The notes under the pieces were generated by a model, which was given only the letters and a program-made list of their open reading frames with translations, was not told the origin of the DNA and ran no database searches. A DNA stretch of 64,000 nt from positions 7,319,501-7,383,500 of the forward strand of contig AP017424.1 in NCBI GenBank assembly GCA_002355495.1, read 5' to 3'. Origin of the DNA: Streptomyces laurentii. Its GTDB lineage: Bacteria; Actinomycetota; Actinomycetes; Streptomycetales; Streptomycetaceae. Numbering within the stretch: the stretch's first letter is position 1; each line of letters begins with the position of its first letter. Shown one piece after another: positions 18,653 through 27,615 of this stretch. The position numbers and the translations under genes are program-made.

Positions 18653-19846
18653 TCACTGGCCGAGCGGGGACTGCTTTGCCTCCGGGTCCGGCGTCTGCCG
18701 GTTCGGCCCCCGGAAGCGGGCGAACGTCTTCGTGAGGGTCTTCAAGGGGGAGGCGTCCTCCTTGGCCGCCGCCGGCGAGGCCGTCCGGGGTACGCCGTCG
18801 CCCTTGGTCGCGTCCGCGAGCGCGGCGAGCGCCGACTCGGCGGCTTCCCGGTACAGGTCGCAGGACGCCGTCATGGCTTCGAGCGCCTTGGCGTACTTGG
18901 TGACCATGGCCCGCGCGTGGGCCAGTTCCTCGTCGGGGGTGTGCAGGTGCCAGCCCTCGCGCAGCCGCGTCAGGACCTTTTCGGCGTCGGCCGGCAGAGG
19001 CCGCGGCAACGAGGCCAACTCCTTGATCTTGCCGAGGAGTTCGGTGGGCTCCGTGCCGTCCAGGAAGACGCTGCGGACGGTGAAGCGCTCCGCGTCGTAG
19101 TCGGGAGACCGAGGCGTCAGAGGAAGGACGACGGCGCCGCCGCGCGGTATCCCCACGCCCAGCTCCTTCTTCAGCGCGAAGTCGGCGATCGCCGCCTGCT
19201 CCGGTGTGGCCCGGTGCTCGACGACCTGGTGGCGCAGGCTCGGCGGCAGGAAGGCCGTGATCGGCTGGCGTCCGAGGACGTCCGGCGTCATCGCCTCGTG
19301 CACCACGACATGGATGAACCAGCTCTGCCGGGCGCAGGCCTGCAGCAGGCGGCGCAGCTCGGCGTCGTCCTTCGGCAGGTGGTTTGCCGAGCGCAGCCGC
19401 ACACCGGGTGCGACCTCGTGATCCCACGCGACCTGATCGCTGTCGGGCCAGAACATGGTGGCCGGCGAGGGCCAGCCCGGCTCCCACGGCTGCTCGGCCT
19501 CGGCGGCCAGGACCCAGGCGACACCCGCGGGGTCCGTGCGGCGGGACTCCGGATCGTACGTGGTCAGCTGTGCGCGTACGGTGACGTCGTCCGCCACGCG
19601 CCAGCGCGCCTCGAAGAGACGGCGCGCGTGCGGGCCGGGGTCGGCGGACTCGTCCCGCGGATACAGGTCGGTGGAACGCGCCGCCTCGACGGGGTCGAGA
19701 TCCAGGAATTCGTCGATCACCCGCGCTGCCTTGAGGGCGATCAGGTTGCGCCGGACATCCCGCTCGGGTTCAGGCCCGAGATGGCGTCCACGCGCGAGCC
19801 AGGCGGTGTCGGGGACGGTGGTCGATGGGGTGCTGTTCTTGGCCAT
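18653..19846 (-). CDS. Hypothetical protein, 397 residues
   Basis: An intact soluble protein starting at ATG 19846 (MAKNSTPSTTVPDTAWLARG). No signal peptide or membrane segment is seen. The first 230 residues look globular, with WPDSDQVAWDHEVAPGVRLR and SWFIHVVVHEAM. About 310-350 is helical (HTPDEELAHARAMVTKYAKA), and the last 40 residues are a polar Ala/Pro/Lys tail. HVVVHE is reminiscent of a metal-binding motif, but the following residues do not fit HExxH. No family is recognised; codon use is like its neighbours. Confidence 0.75.
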   Translation of the reverse strand: MAKNSTPSTTVPDTAWLARGRHLGPEPERDVRRNLIALKAARVIDEFLDLDPVEAARSTDLYPRDESADPGPHARRLFEARWRVADDVTVRAQLTTYDPESRRTDPAGVAWVLAAEAEQPWEPGWPSPATMFWPDSDQVAWDHEVAPGVRLRSANHLPKDDAELRRLLQACARQSWFIHVVVHEAMTPDVLGRQPITAFLPPSLRHQVVEHRATPEQAAIADFALKKELGVGIPRGGAVVLPLTPRSPDYDAERFTVRSVFLDGTEPTELLGKIKELASLPRPLPADAEKVLTRLREGWHLHTPDEELAHARAMVTKYAKALEAMTASCDLYREAAESALAALADATKGDGVPRTASPAAAKEDASPLKTLTKTFARFRGPNRQTPDPEAKQSPLGQ

Positions 19847-20161
19847 GGAACCGTTCAGTGGGCGATCAGGGCCGGACCAGTATGGTCCGCGGCCTCAGCG
19901 AGAGTAGCGGCACCCCGGCCGTGCCGTCATGGATCGAAGGGCAAATCGACGAGTATGCGGATTGATCCACTTGAGGCGCGGGACGCGGCCGTATAGGCGG
20001 TGCACCCGTACTTTACGGACGCTGATCGGGTGGGTGACAGGCCCGCTGCCGGCGTGTCGCGCCGCAGCCGTCCCTGGCCGTCGGTCGCGGGGCGAGGACG
20101 GCACCCGCATCAGCCGGTACGCCCGAGAGCGAGTGCCCGCCGCCACCCGCGCCGGCCCGGC
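19847..20161. other. Intergenic region
   Basis: 315 bases upstream of the 397-residue gene and downstream of the phosphatase gene. No gene or clear hairpin was found. Confidence 0.3.
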
Positions 20162-21247
20162 TCAGTGGCGTACGGCGAGGATCGCGGTGGTGTCGTCACC
20201 GAGCTTCCCGGCGGCGAAGCGTGCCAGGTCGTCGCGGAGGAGGGGCAGGACCCGGTCGGCAGGCCGGAGGCTCCAGGCCGCGACCCGTTCCTCCAGGGGA
20301 TAGAACTCCCCGGCCGCGTCCCGGGTCTCGCTGACCCCGTCGGTGAACAGCAGCAGCCGGTCGTCCGGGGCGAAGGGGATGTCGACGATGTCGAACTCCT
20401 CGTTCTCGAATCCGACGAGGTTCACCGGAAGGGCGGGGGAGGGGATCGGCACGGTGGTGACGGCCGTCCCGTGCTGGACGAGGGGAGCGGGGTGGCCACA
20501 GCTCAGGATTCGAGCCACCGGTTCATCGGCGGGGAATTCGACGAGCAGCACGGTGGCGAACCGGTCGGCGGCCTCGGAGTCGGGGCACATACTGGCGTAG
20601 CGCCGCATGGTGGTGTCGAGGCGGCGGGCGATCTCGGCCAGATCGCCCGCCGTATAAGCGGACTCGCGGAACGAGCCGAGCAGGAGTGACGCGGTCTCCA
20701 CCGCGCCCAGCCCCTTGCCCTGGACGTCACCCACCATGAGACGGACACCGTCGGGGGAGGGCAGCGCCTTGTAGAAGTCGCCGCCGACCCGTGCGCCCTG
20801 GGCGGACGCCTCGTACAGCAGGTGAAAGTCGACCGGCCCGAGCCGGGACGGCATCGGGCGCAGCAAGGCGTGCTGGGTGGCTTCGGCGATGGAACCCATC
20901 CGCTGGAGCTGACGTTCGCGGCGCCTGCGCAGACTGCTGGACCACGCGGACACCAGAGTCACCAGGAGAAGCGAGTACAGCGTGACGGGGCCGCTGACGA
21001 CCTGGAAGTCCGTCCGGCTGGCGGCGAGCCCGAACGAGGCCCCCATGGTGAGCAGTCCGATGCCGAAGGTCGCCGCCGGCCCCCAGGCGATCGCCGCCAG
21101 CGCCGGGGCGGCGAAGAGGAAGCGGTCGTAACGGTTGTTGTCCGGGGTGGCGACGTCGATGACGATGGAGGCGACGATGATCAGGAACGGCAGCATCCGG
21201 GCGACCGCGTACGCCGTGCCCGATCGCGAGAAAGCGAGCCGAGTCAT
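20162..21247 (-). CDS. Membrane-anchored SpoIIE-type PP2C phosphatase
   Basis: A 361-residue protein with AGGAGG just before ATG 21247. Residues 10-110 contain about four membrane helices. The C-terminal 230 residues are a SpoIIE/RsbU-type serine phosphatase: QHALLRPMPSRL, then GARVGGDFYKALPSPDG with the metal-binding glycine-aspartate, VGDVQGKGLGAVETASLLLG, and the C-terminal LLLFTDGVSETRDAAG and LGDDTTAILAVRH. Such enzymes dephosphorylate anti-sigma-factor antagonists in stress and development pathways. No anti-sigma factor or antagonist gene lies beside it. Confidence 0.92.
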   Translation of the reverse strand: MTRLAFSRSGTAYAVARMLPFLIIVASIVIDVATPDNNRYDRFLFAAPALAAIAWGPAATFGIGLLTMGASFGLAASRTDFQVVSGPVTLYSLLLVTLVSAWSSSLRRRRERQLQRMGSIAEATQHALLRPMPSRLGPVDFHLLYEASAQGARVGGDFYKALPSPDGVRLMVGDVQGKGLGAVETASLLLGSFRESAYTAGDLAEIARRLDTTMRRYASMCPDSEAADRFATVLLVEFPADEPVARILSCGHPAPLVQHGTAVTTVPIPSPALPVNLVGFENEEFDIVDIPFAPDDRLLLFTDGVSETRDAAGEFYPLEERVAAWSLRPADRVLPLLRDDLARFAAGKLGDDTTAILAVRH

Positions 21248-21674
21248 CTTCCTCCTGTGCTCCGTCGTTCGTCCGTGTCACGGACAGGGCGCCGGGGCCG
21301 TTCCCGCCTGGAGCGAGATCGCCTTTCCCTCTCATTCAAAGGTACACAAAGAGGTATAAATCAATGCTTTGCGTCGACCCTCCAGCGTCCTTCCGCCGGA
21401 GTACGCCAACTCCCCCGCGGATCGGCGACGAAGGATCTCGCGGGGGGAGGCGAGGAAGGGAGGGGAGAGAGGGACGGGAGAGAGGGACGGTCGCGGATTC
21501 CTACCGCGCCCCCGCCGGGGTGTCCAGGGCCGGGGTCGCGGTCACGGACGGGAAGTGCGGCAGCACGTACGTTCTCAGTGACCGCGGCGAGGTGCCCGAG
21601 GTGGGTGAACGTCTCGAAGACGCTGCCCGCGGGTGCGGGCCGACAAGGGGGGTGCGCCCGGCGGGCGCGCGGGG
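21248..21674. other. Intergenic region with an AT-richer patch
   Basis: 427 bases between the phosphatase gene and the aldo/keto reductase gene, both on minus. The stretch 21330-21365 is AT-richer than its surroundings and may hold the phosphatase promoter. On the minus strand around 21560-21640 there is a coding-like stretch, FETFTHLGHLAAVTENVR, in a broken frame. It could be a gene remnant but I cannot name it. Confidence 0.35.
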
Positions 21675-22514
21675 TCAGTTCAGCTCGTCGGGGTGCGGGC
21701 CGGTGCGCAGGCCGCGGTCGAGACCGGCGATCGCGGTCATCTCCTCGTCCGTCAGGACGAAGTCGAAGACATCGAAGTTGGCGCGGATCCGGGCCGGGGT
21801 GACCGACTTCGGGATGACCACGTTGCCGAGCTGCAGGTGCCAGCGGATGACGACCTGGGCGGGCGACTTGCCGTGGGCGGCGGCGATCGCGACGATAGCC
21901 GGGTCGTCGAGGACCGCGCCCTGCGCCAGCGGGCTCCACGCCTCGGTCGCGATCCCGTGCTCGCCGTGGAAGGCGCGCAGCTCGGACTGCTGGAGCGCGG
22001 GGTGCAGCTCGATCTGGTTGACGACCGGGGTCAGCGTGGCGCCGTCCATCAGGCGGCGCAGGTGCTCGGGCTGGAAGTTGGAGACACCGGCGGCGCGGAT
22101 CCGGCCCTCCTTGGCGAGCCGCTCCAGGGCGCGCCAGGAGTCGCGGTACAGGTCACGGGCCGGGGTCGGCCAGTGGATCAGGTACAGGTCGACGTAGTCG
22201 AGGCCGAGCTTGGCCAGGCCGGCGTCGAAGGCGCGCAGCGTGGCGTCGTAGCCCTGGTCGGCGTTCCACAGCTTGGTGGTGACGAACAGCTCCTCGCGGG
22301 CCAGCCCGGAGGTGCCGAGGGCGCGGCCGACACCGGCCTCGTTGCCGTAGATGGCGGCGGTGTCGATGCTGCGGTAGCCGGCCTCGAGGGCCGAGGTGAC
22401 GGCGGCGGTGGTCGCGTCGTCGGCGACCTGGAAGACGCCGAAGCCGAGCTGGGGGATCTCGACGCCGTTGTTCAGCTTGACGGTGGGAACGGTGAGGGAG
22501 GTGGACGGTGCCAT
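21675..22514 (-). CDS. Aldo/keto reductase, 2,5-diketo-D-gluconate reductase-like
   Basis: A complete 279-residue NADPH-dependent oxidoreductase. The ATG at 22514 is preceded by AAGGAG at ten bases. Catalytic tetrad residues are visible: Asp in YRSIDTAAIYGNE with the tyrosine close by, Lys in LFVTTKLWN, and His in LIHWPTP. The C-terminal NADP-binding loop is GNVVIPKSVTPARIRANFDV. It is the third gene of a probable operon (MFS exporter, SnoaL-like protein, reductase) with gaps of 25 and 17 bases. The natural substrate is unknown; small aldehydes or ketones are likely. Confidence 0.93.
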   Translation of the reverse strand: MAPSTSLTVPTVKLNNGVEIPQLGFGVFQVADDATTAAVTSALEAGYRSIDTAAIYGNEAGVGRALGTSGLAREELFVTTKLWNADQGYDATLRAFDAGLAKLGLDYVDLYLIHWPTPARDLYRDSWRALERLAKEGRIRAAGVSNFQPEHLRRLMDGATLTPVVNQIELHPALQQSELRAFHGEHGIATEAWSPLAQGAVLDDPAIVAIAAAHGKSPAQVVIRWHLQLGNVVIPKSVTPARIRANFDVFDFVLTDEEMTAIAGLDRGLRTGPHPDELN

Positions 22515-22531
22515 GGTGTGCGGGTGCTCCT

Positions 22532-22900
22532 TCACTTGGTGCGCGTGGCGCGGGGGGAGAGGGTGTAGCGGATGGTCTGGGCGCTGATGAGTCCGTCGCG
22601 GAACACGAAGGTGTCCACGCCGTCGGTGACCTCGTGGTCGGCGCCGGTGGCGGTCCACTGCAGGAACAGGACGTTCGCGGCGAACGTCGGGGTCAGCCGC
22701 CACTCGGCGTCGGGAAGGTCGGCGAGCAGCCGGCCGATGACTTCACGGACTCCCGCGCGCCCGGCCAGCACTCCTTCCGGAGTGATGAGGACGGCGTCCT
22801 CCGTGTAGTTCTCGCTGATGAGGACGAGGTCACCGGTGCCGAGGCGCGTGCCGTGGTCGGCGAAGACCTCTTCCGGGGTGCGGGTGGGGAGGGTGCTCAT
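22532..22900 (-). CDS. SnoaL-like/NTF2-fold protein
   Basis: A 122-residue protein with AGGAG seven bases before ATG 22900. The sequence follows the NTF2-like pattern: an N-terminal helix, ISENYTEDAVLITPEGVLAG, then the helix VREVIGRLLADLP, and paired strands ending in VDTFVFRDGLISAQTIRYTL. Members act as small enzymes, isomerases or binding proteins; the specific role is unknown. It lies between the exporter and reductase genes of the same operon. Confidence 0.85.
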   Translation of the reverse strand: MSTLPTRTPEEVFADHGTRLGTGDLVLISENYTEDAVLITPEGVLAGRAGVREVIGRLLADLPDAEWRLTPTFAANVLFLQWTATGADHEVTDGVDTFVFRDGLISAQTIRYTLSPRATRTK

Positions 22901-22925
22901 GACGGAGCTCCTGCCGGGTATCGGT

Positions 22926-24134
22926 TCAGTGGTGTACGAGGGTGGGGGCGGGGGCGCCGCCGGTCTCGGCCTGGGCCGCCGCGGGCGCCGGGGTACGGCG
23001 TTCCAGCGCGGCCGACCAGAAGGCGAGGCCGAGGGCGGCGGCGGCGAGGACGGCGCCGACCCAGTTCGGGGAGGTGTAGCCGTGGCCGGCGGCGATGACG
23101 AGGCCGCCGAGCCAGGCGGCGAGCGCGTTGCCGAGGTTGAAGGCGCCGATGTTGACGGCGGAGGCGAGCGTGGGGGCGCCGTGGGCGTGGTCGAGGACGC
23201 GCTTCTGCAGCGGGGGCACGGTGGCGAAGCCGAGCGCTCCGACGAGGAAGACGGTGACCGCGGCGAGTGCCTGGTTGTGCGCGGTCACGGTGAACAGCGC
23301 GAGGACCACCGCGAGGCCGCCGAGGGTGACGTACAGCATCGGCATCAGGGCGCGGTCGGCGTACCGGCCGCCGAGGAGGTTGCCGAGGAACATGCCGATG
23401 CCGAAGAGGACGAGGAGCCAGGTGACGGCGCCGTCGGCGTATCCGGCGACCTCGGTCATCATCGGGGCGATGTAGGTGATCGCGGCGAAGACGCCGCCGA
23501 AGCCGAGCACGGTCATGGCCATCGCGAGCAGCACCTGCGGGTTGCGGAAGGCGGTCAGCTCCCCGCGCAGGCGGGCGCCTTCGGGACGGGGCAGCGCGGG
23601 GACGAGCTTGGCGATGCCGAGCAGTCCGATCACGCCGAGCGCGGCGACGATCGCGAAGGTGGTGCGCCAGCCGACAGCCTGCCCGATGAAGGTGCCGAGC
23701 GGTACGCCGACGATGTTGGCGACGGTCAGACCGGTGAACATCAGGGCGATGGCGCCGGCCTTCTTCTGCGGGGCGACGAGCCCCGCGGCGACGACGGAGC
23801 CGATGCCGAAGAACGAACCGTGGGCGAGCGAGGCGACCACGCGGCCGACCAGCATCATCCCGAAACTCGGGGCGAAGGCGCTGAGCAGGTTGCCGAGGAC
23901 GAACAGGCCCATGAGCCCCATCAGCATCGTCTTGCGGCTCACCCTGGTGCCGAGGACGGTCAGCAACGGCGCGCCGATGACGACGCCGAGCGCGTAGCCG
24001 GTGACCAGCAGACCCGCCGTGGGGATGGTGACGCCGTAGTCGGCGGCGATCTGGGGCAGCAGCCCCATGATGACGAACTCGGTGGTCCCGATTCCGAAGG
24101 CCCCGACCGCCAGGGCGAGGAGTGCGAGCGGCAT
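22926..24134 (-). CDS. MFS efflux transporter, DHA1/AraJ-like
   Basis: A 402-residue transporter with twelve helices. The start is placed at ATG 24134 (MPLALLALAVGAFGIGTTEF), which has GGGAAGG seven bases upstream; an ATG 20 codons earlier is possible but adds a polar stretch. The signature GTTEFVIMGLLPQIAADYGV is typical of the AraJ/YdhP/Cmx group of sugar and drug efflux pumps. It heads the operon with the SnoaL-like protein and reductase. A MarR-type regulator is encoded just upstream, and an inverted repeat at 24189-24210 lies in the promoter region, so it is probably repressed by that regulator. Confidence 0.9.
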   Translation of the reverse strand: MPLALLALAVGAFGIGTTEFVIMGLLPQIAADYGVTIPTAGLLVTGYALGVVIGAPLLTVLGTRVSRKTMLMGLMGLFVLGNLLSAFAPSFGMMLVGRVVASLAHGSFFGIGSVVAAGLVAPQKKAGAIALMFTGLTVANIVGVPLGTFIGQAVGWRTTFAIVAALGVIGLLGIAKLVPALPRPEGARLRGELTAFRNPQVLLAMAMTVLGFGGVFAAITYIAPMMTEVAGYADGAVTWLLVLFGIGMFLGNLLGGRYADRALMPMLYVTLGGLAVVLALFTVTAHNQALAAVTVFLVGALGFATVPPLQKRVLDHAHGAPTLASAVNIGAFNLGNALAAWLGGLVIAAGHGYTSPNWVGAVLAAAALGLAFWSAALERRTPAPAAAQAETGGAPAPTLVHH

Positions 24135-24188
24135 GGCCCAGCCTTCCCGTGATTGCTTGAGTGAGCTCTTTGCGTCCTTCGACAATAA

Positions 24189-24210
24189 TTGCATGCGCCT
24201 ATTAATGCAA
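24189..24210. promoter_or_regulatory. Inverted repeat, candidate MarR operator
   Basis: TTGCAT (24189-24194) and ATGCAA (24205-24210) form an AT-rich inverted repeat about 55 bases upstream of the MFS start. Related TGCAA/GTGCA words recur at 24863-24900, upstream of the MarR gene. Confidence 0.5.
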
Positions 24211-24270
24211 GCGCGGGTAGGCGGTGCGGTGCGTAGGTGGGCGTCAGCGCTGTGCGTGCGGGCGCGGCAA

Positions 24271-24311
24271 AGAGCCCCCCGTTCGGGCGCAGGGCTCGAA
24301 CGGGGGGCTCT
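24271..24311. terminator. Perfect 15-bp hairpin
   Basis: AGAGCCCCCCGTTCG and CGAACGGGGGGCTCT pair perfectly around an 11-base loop, 37 bases after the stop of the MarR gene. It separates that gene from the exporter operon. Confidence 0.85.
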
Positions 24312-24347
24312 CCGTCGCCGACCGGGGTGGCGAGTGGTGTGTGGGGC

Positions 24348-24815
24348 TTACGCGGACTGCGCCGACGTCTCGACGGCCTCGACCGCCGCGACCAGCGACG
24401 CCAGCTCGGGGTTCCCGGCGGCCTCGTCCAGGGCTTGGCGAAGGGCGATGTCGTTCGTAGGCCGGGCCTCCCGGAGAAGCTCCAGGCCGGCGGCGGTGAC
24501 GTTGGTGTAGATGCCGCGACGGTCGGTCGGACACAGGTACCGGGACAGGAGTCCGCGGTCCTCCATGCGGGTGACCAGGCGGGTCGTGGCGCTCTGGCTG
24601 AGGACGACCGCGTCGGCGACCTGCTTCATCTGCAGGTGTCCGCCGTCGCCGTCGTGCTGGCGGCTGAGCACGTCGAGCAGCGAGTACTCGCGCGCGCTCA
24701 GGCCGTGCCCCGACTGGAGGGCGCGCTCGACGTGCGCCTCGATCCGGCTGTGCAGCAGGGAGAGTGCGCCCCAACCGCTGGAGAGTGCGGTGAGCGCGGG
24801 GTCCGTGGCGGTCAT
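24348..24815 (-). CDS. MarR-family transcriptional regulator
   Basis: A 155-residue regulator; AAGGAG lies nine bases before ATG 24815 (MTATDPALTALSSGWGALSL). The winged helix-turn-helix is clear: LSAREYSLLDVLSRQ, then MKQVADAVVLSQSATTRLVT as the recognition helix and LCPTDRRGIYTNVT as the wing. Such proteins usually repress a neighbouring efflux operon and their own gene until a ligand binds. The AT-rich words containing TGCAA in front of both this gene and the MFS gene fit shared control. Confidence 0.92.
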   Translation of the reverse strand: MTATDPALTALSSGWGALSLLHSRIEAHVERALQSGHGLSAREYSLLDVLSRQHDGDGGHLQMKQVADAVVLSQSATTRLVTRMEDRGLLSRYLCPTDRRGIYTNVTAAGLELLREARPTNDIALRQALDEAAGNPELASLVAAVEAVETSAQSA

Positions 24816-24860
24816 GGGCTTCCGGTCTCCTTTCGGCTCGTGTACCCAGGATATGCCATC

Positions 24861-24905
24861 AGTGCAAAAATAAGCTAGTGCAGATATAGCGCGACTGCAA
24901 TTATA
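24861..24905. promoter_or_regulatory. AT-rich TGCAA-containing region, candidate MarR site
   Basis: GTGCAAAAATAAGC, GTGCAG and CTGCAATTAT occur within 45 bases upstream of the MarR gene, in an AT-rich patch unlike its surroundings. They share the TGCAA core with the repeat at 24189-24210. Confidence 0.4.
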
Positions 24906-25082
24906 TGACTGGCGGGTCGAGGGATGGTCTGCGCCATGATCGATGGCCTGATCGATTCGCTGCCGAGTCATTGCTGGCCGCCGAGCCGCCGGGATAGCTT
25001 CACCCCTGCACCATCCGTCACACCTGTCCGGCCGGCGCTCTGCCTGCGGGCGGGTCCCGCACCCGGTTGATGGGGAGACCAC

Positions 25083-26609
25083 ATGGCTCGATTTCGTTCG
25101 TTACTCCGGTTCGGCCTCGCCGTTCCGGTCGTGCTGTCGCTGGCCGCTTCGTTCGGCACCGCCCCCGCGTCGGCGGCGGCAGTGCCCCGAGCCCGGTCCG
25201 CCGCGCAGGCCGAGGACGCGGACGTCCCGACGTACGTCGTCAACACCAGGACCGACCGCCGCACGATCGCGGAGGTGCGGCAGGCCGTCACCGCGGCCGG
25301 TGGCACCATCGTCGTCACCTACGACAGGATCGGCGTCATCGTCGCCCATGCGACGAACCCCGACTTCGGCGCGCGGATGCGCGCGGTGCCCGGGGTGCGG
25401 TCGGCGGGGGCCACGCGGGCCACGCCGCTCAGCGCGGCGGGAACGAACGACGAGGGTCCGGTGCGCCCGCTCTCCCGGGGTGAGGCCGCGAGGCTCGAGA
25501 AGGCGGCCGGTGAGGGTGCCGAGCCCCTCGAAGCCGAGCAGTGGGACCTGCCGGCGATCGGCGCGGACAAGGCCGCGAAGATCAACCCGGGCAGCAGAAA
25601 CGTTACGGTGGCCGTGATAGACACCGGCGTCGACGACACCCACCCGGACCTCGCCGCGAACTTCTCCCCGTCGCAGTCCGCGAGCTGCGTCAGCGGCAAG
25701 GCCGACACCACCTACGGCTCCTGGCGGCCGGCCGACGTGAACTACTTCCACGGAACGCACGTGGCGGGCACGATAGCCGCGGCCCGCAACGGCGTCGGCA
25801 TCGCGGGCGTGGCCCCCGGTGTGCGGGTCTCCGCCATCACGGTCTCCCAGCCCATCCCGCGCCAGCTGATCTACGCCGAAAGCGTCGTCTGCGCCTTCGT
25901 GTTCGCCGCCGACCACGGCGTGCAGATCACCAACAACAGCTACTACGTGGACCCGTGGCAGTACAACTGCCTGGACGACCCCGACCAGAAGGCCATCGTC
26001 GACGCGGTCAACCGCGCCCAGCTGTACGCGCAGCGCAAGGGCACCCTCAATGTCGGCGGGGCCGGAAACTCCAACGACGACCTGTCCACCCTGCCCGGCG
26101 CCGGCGGTGCGGCCCCCGGTGGCTCCGCCCCGGCGAAGCGGACGCTCGCCCCGCGCACCTGCTGGGACGTGCCCGCGCAGCTGCCGGGTGTCGTCATGGT
26201 CAGCGCGACCAGCGCGACGAACGCCAAGGCGTACTACTCCAACTACGGCCTGGGCGAGATCGATGTCGCGGCGCCGGGCGGCGACCAGTACCAGGCCGCG
26301 GACACGCCGTCCGGATCGGGCGGCATCCTGTCGACGCTGCCGGACAACCAGTACGGCTACGAACAGGGCACGTCCATGGCCACTCCCCACGTCGCCGGTG
26401 TGGCCGCGCTGCTGAAGTCGGCTCACCCGCAGGCGACTCCGGCCCAGCTGCAGACCATGCTCAAGGCCCAGGCGGACAACCCGGGGTGCCCGGCGGACCC
26501 GTACGACTGGAACGGCGACGGCGTCGTGGACGCCGTCTGCGCGGGCGACCAGCGCGTCAACGGCTTCTACGGATACGGCATCGTCAACGCATTCCGCGCG
26601 GTCAAGTAG
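25083..26609 (+). CDS. Secreted subtilisin-like serine protease, S8 family
   Basis: A 508-residue preproprotein with GGGGAG before ATG 25083. A Sec signal peptide ends in ASA (PASAAAVP), and a pro-region of about 110 residues follows. The catalytic triad is clear: Asp in VAVIDTGVDDTHPDL, His in HGTHVAGTIAA, and Ser in GTSMATPHVAGVAAL; the oxyanion asparagine is in GVQITNNSYY. The C-terminus contains NGDGVVDAVC, possibly a calcium site. It is extracellular. It diverges from the MarR gene and ends at a strong hairpin. Confidence 0.93.
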   Translation: MARFRSLLRFGLAVPVVLSLAASFGTAPASAAAVPRARSAAQAEDADVPTYVVNTRTDRRTIAEVRQAVTAAGGTIVVTYDRIGVIVAHATNPDFGARMRAVPGVRSAGATRATPLSAAGTNDEGPVRPLSRGEAARLEKAAGEGAEPLEAEQWDLPAIGADKAAKINPGSRNVTVAVIDTGVDDTHPDLAANFSPSQSASCVSGKADTTYGSWRPADVNYFHGTHVAGTIAAARNGVGIAGVAPGVRVSAITVSQPIPRQLIYAESVVCAFVFAADHGVQITNNSYYVDPWQYNCLDDPDQKAIVDAVNRAQLYAQRKGTLNVGGAGNSNDDLSTLPGAGGAAPGGSAPAKRTLAPRTCWDVPAQLPGVVMVSATSATNAKAYYSNYGLGEIDVAAPGGDQYQAADTPSGSGGILSTLPDNQYGYEQGTSMATPHVAGVAALLKSAHPQATPAQLQTMLKAQADNPGCPADPYDWNGDGVVDAVCAGDQRVNGFYGYGIVNAFRAVK

Positions 26610-26662
26610 CCCTTACCGCGCGGGACTTCTCCGTACGTCGCGACTGTCCGCGCGTGAGGTCG

Positions 26663-26697
26663 CGCGGGCCGCGCCGTCCAGGACGGTGCGGCCCGCG
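26663..26697. terminator. Hairpin between convergent genes
   Basis: CGCGGGCCGCGCCGTCC and GGACGGTGCGGCCCGCG pair with one mismatch around a single base. It lies between the S8 protease gene and the MauE-like gene. Confidence 0.75.
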
Positions 26698-26723
26698 AGG
26701 GCGGCCCTCGTTCCTCCTCGGCT

Positions 26724-27602
26724 CTACGGAGCGGTGGGAAGAGCGAGCGCGTCGGCGGGAAGAACCTGTTCACTCTCCTCGTCGACCAGCGAGACACGAA
26801 CCGCCGGGCTGGGTGCGGTGTCGATGCTCGCCGTGAGGTCCAGGGCGAACAGCACGCTCACCGGGCGGGTGCCGTGCGGGTCCGGGTACGTGCCCGCGTA
26901 GCGCAGCACACGCCACCCCTCGTCGTCCCAGTGGTCCAGCAGCGCCGAGCGGACCACCGGCCGCGCGGCCTGCCAGGCCAGGGAGTGCTCCAGCAGTTCC
27001 ACGGACGCGTCGACCGGCACGCGTACGCCGGCCGACGACGGCAGCGGGTTGCCGAACAGCCTGAGCCTGGCCTTGCGCACCGGCAGGAGCCACAGGTGAT
27101 CCAGGTCGGAGGAGACGGCCGGCAGGAGAGCCGCCGTGACCAGGAGGAAGAGCAAGGACGCGGCCGGGTGCCCGGAGACCTCCGACCACCAGGTGGTGTC
27201 CGCGGTGGCCGCCGCCAGACCGCCGGCCAGGACCAGCCCGGCCCTGATGAACGACCGTGCGCCGATGGGGCCCTCCGCGCGGGCACCGCACCCGCAGGAC
27301 GACTCGGGCGCGGTGGCCTTGGAGTAGGCGAGGTAGCCCGTGAAGCCGAGGCCGAGCGCGGCGGTGGCGGCGCCGGGAACGACCGTGGTGGGGGCGGCCA
27401 GCAGTGCGGCGGCGAGGGCCAGTTCGGCCGCGCCGAGGACGCGCAGGGCGAGCGTGGCCCGTCGGCTGCCGTGGAGCACCCGTACGAGCACGGTGTTCGC
27501 CGCCAGCCGGGAGGTGTGCCGTCCGAAGAGCTTGCCCGCGCCGGCCGGTGCCAGCAACAGTCCGCAGACCAGCGGCGCGAGGGCGGAGACGACCGGGATC
27601 AT
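26724..27602 (-). CDS. MauE/DoxX-like membrane protein with extra C-terminal domain
   Basis: A 292-residue protein, AAGGAGG before ATG 27602. The N-terminal 190 residues have about five helices and the MauE look: LVCGLLLAPAGAGKLFG, LRVLGAAELALAAALLAAP, and the cysteine pair in SSCGCGARAEGP. MauE proteins assist maturation of disulfide-rich proteins such as methylamine dehydrogenase. The last 100 residues (VPVDASVELLEHSLAWQAAR onward) form a soluble domain I do not recognise. It is the last gene of an operon with the Tat protein (13 bases upstream) and the 16-cysteine protein. Confidence 0.8.
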   Translation of the reverse strand: MIPVVSALAPLVCGLLLAPAGAGKLFGRHTSRLAANTVLVRVLHGSRRATLALRVLGAAELALAAALLAAPTTVVPGAATAALGLGFTGYLAYSKATAPESSCGCGARAEGPIGARSFIRAGLVLAGGLAAATADTTWWSEVSGHPAASLLFLLVTAALLPAVSSDLDHLWLLPVRKARLRLFGNPLPSSAGVRVPVDASVELLEHSLAWQAARPVVRSALLDHWDDEGWRVLRYAGTYPDPHGTRPVSVLFALDLTASIDTAPSPAVRVSLVDEESEQVLPADALALPTAP

Positions 27603-27615
27603 GGAGCCGCCTCCT

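Noticed and set aside
18653..19846. Metalloprotease call for the 397-residue protein from HVVVHE
   Set aside because: The spacing does not give HExxH, and no third ligand pattern follows.
16310..19996. A 1228-codon plus-strand frame
   Set aside because: It crosses several real genes on both strands and has no domain.
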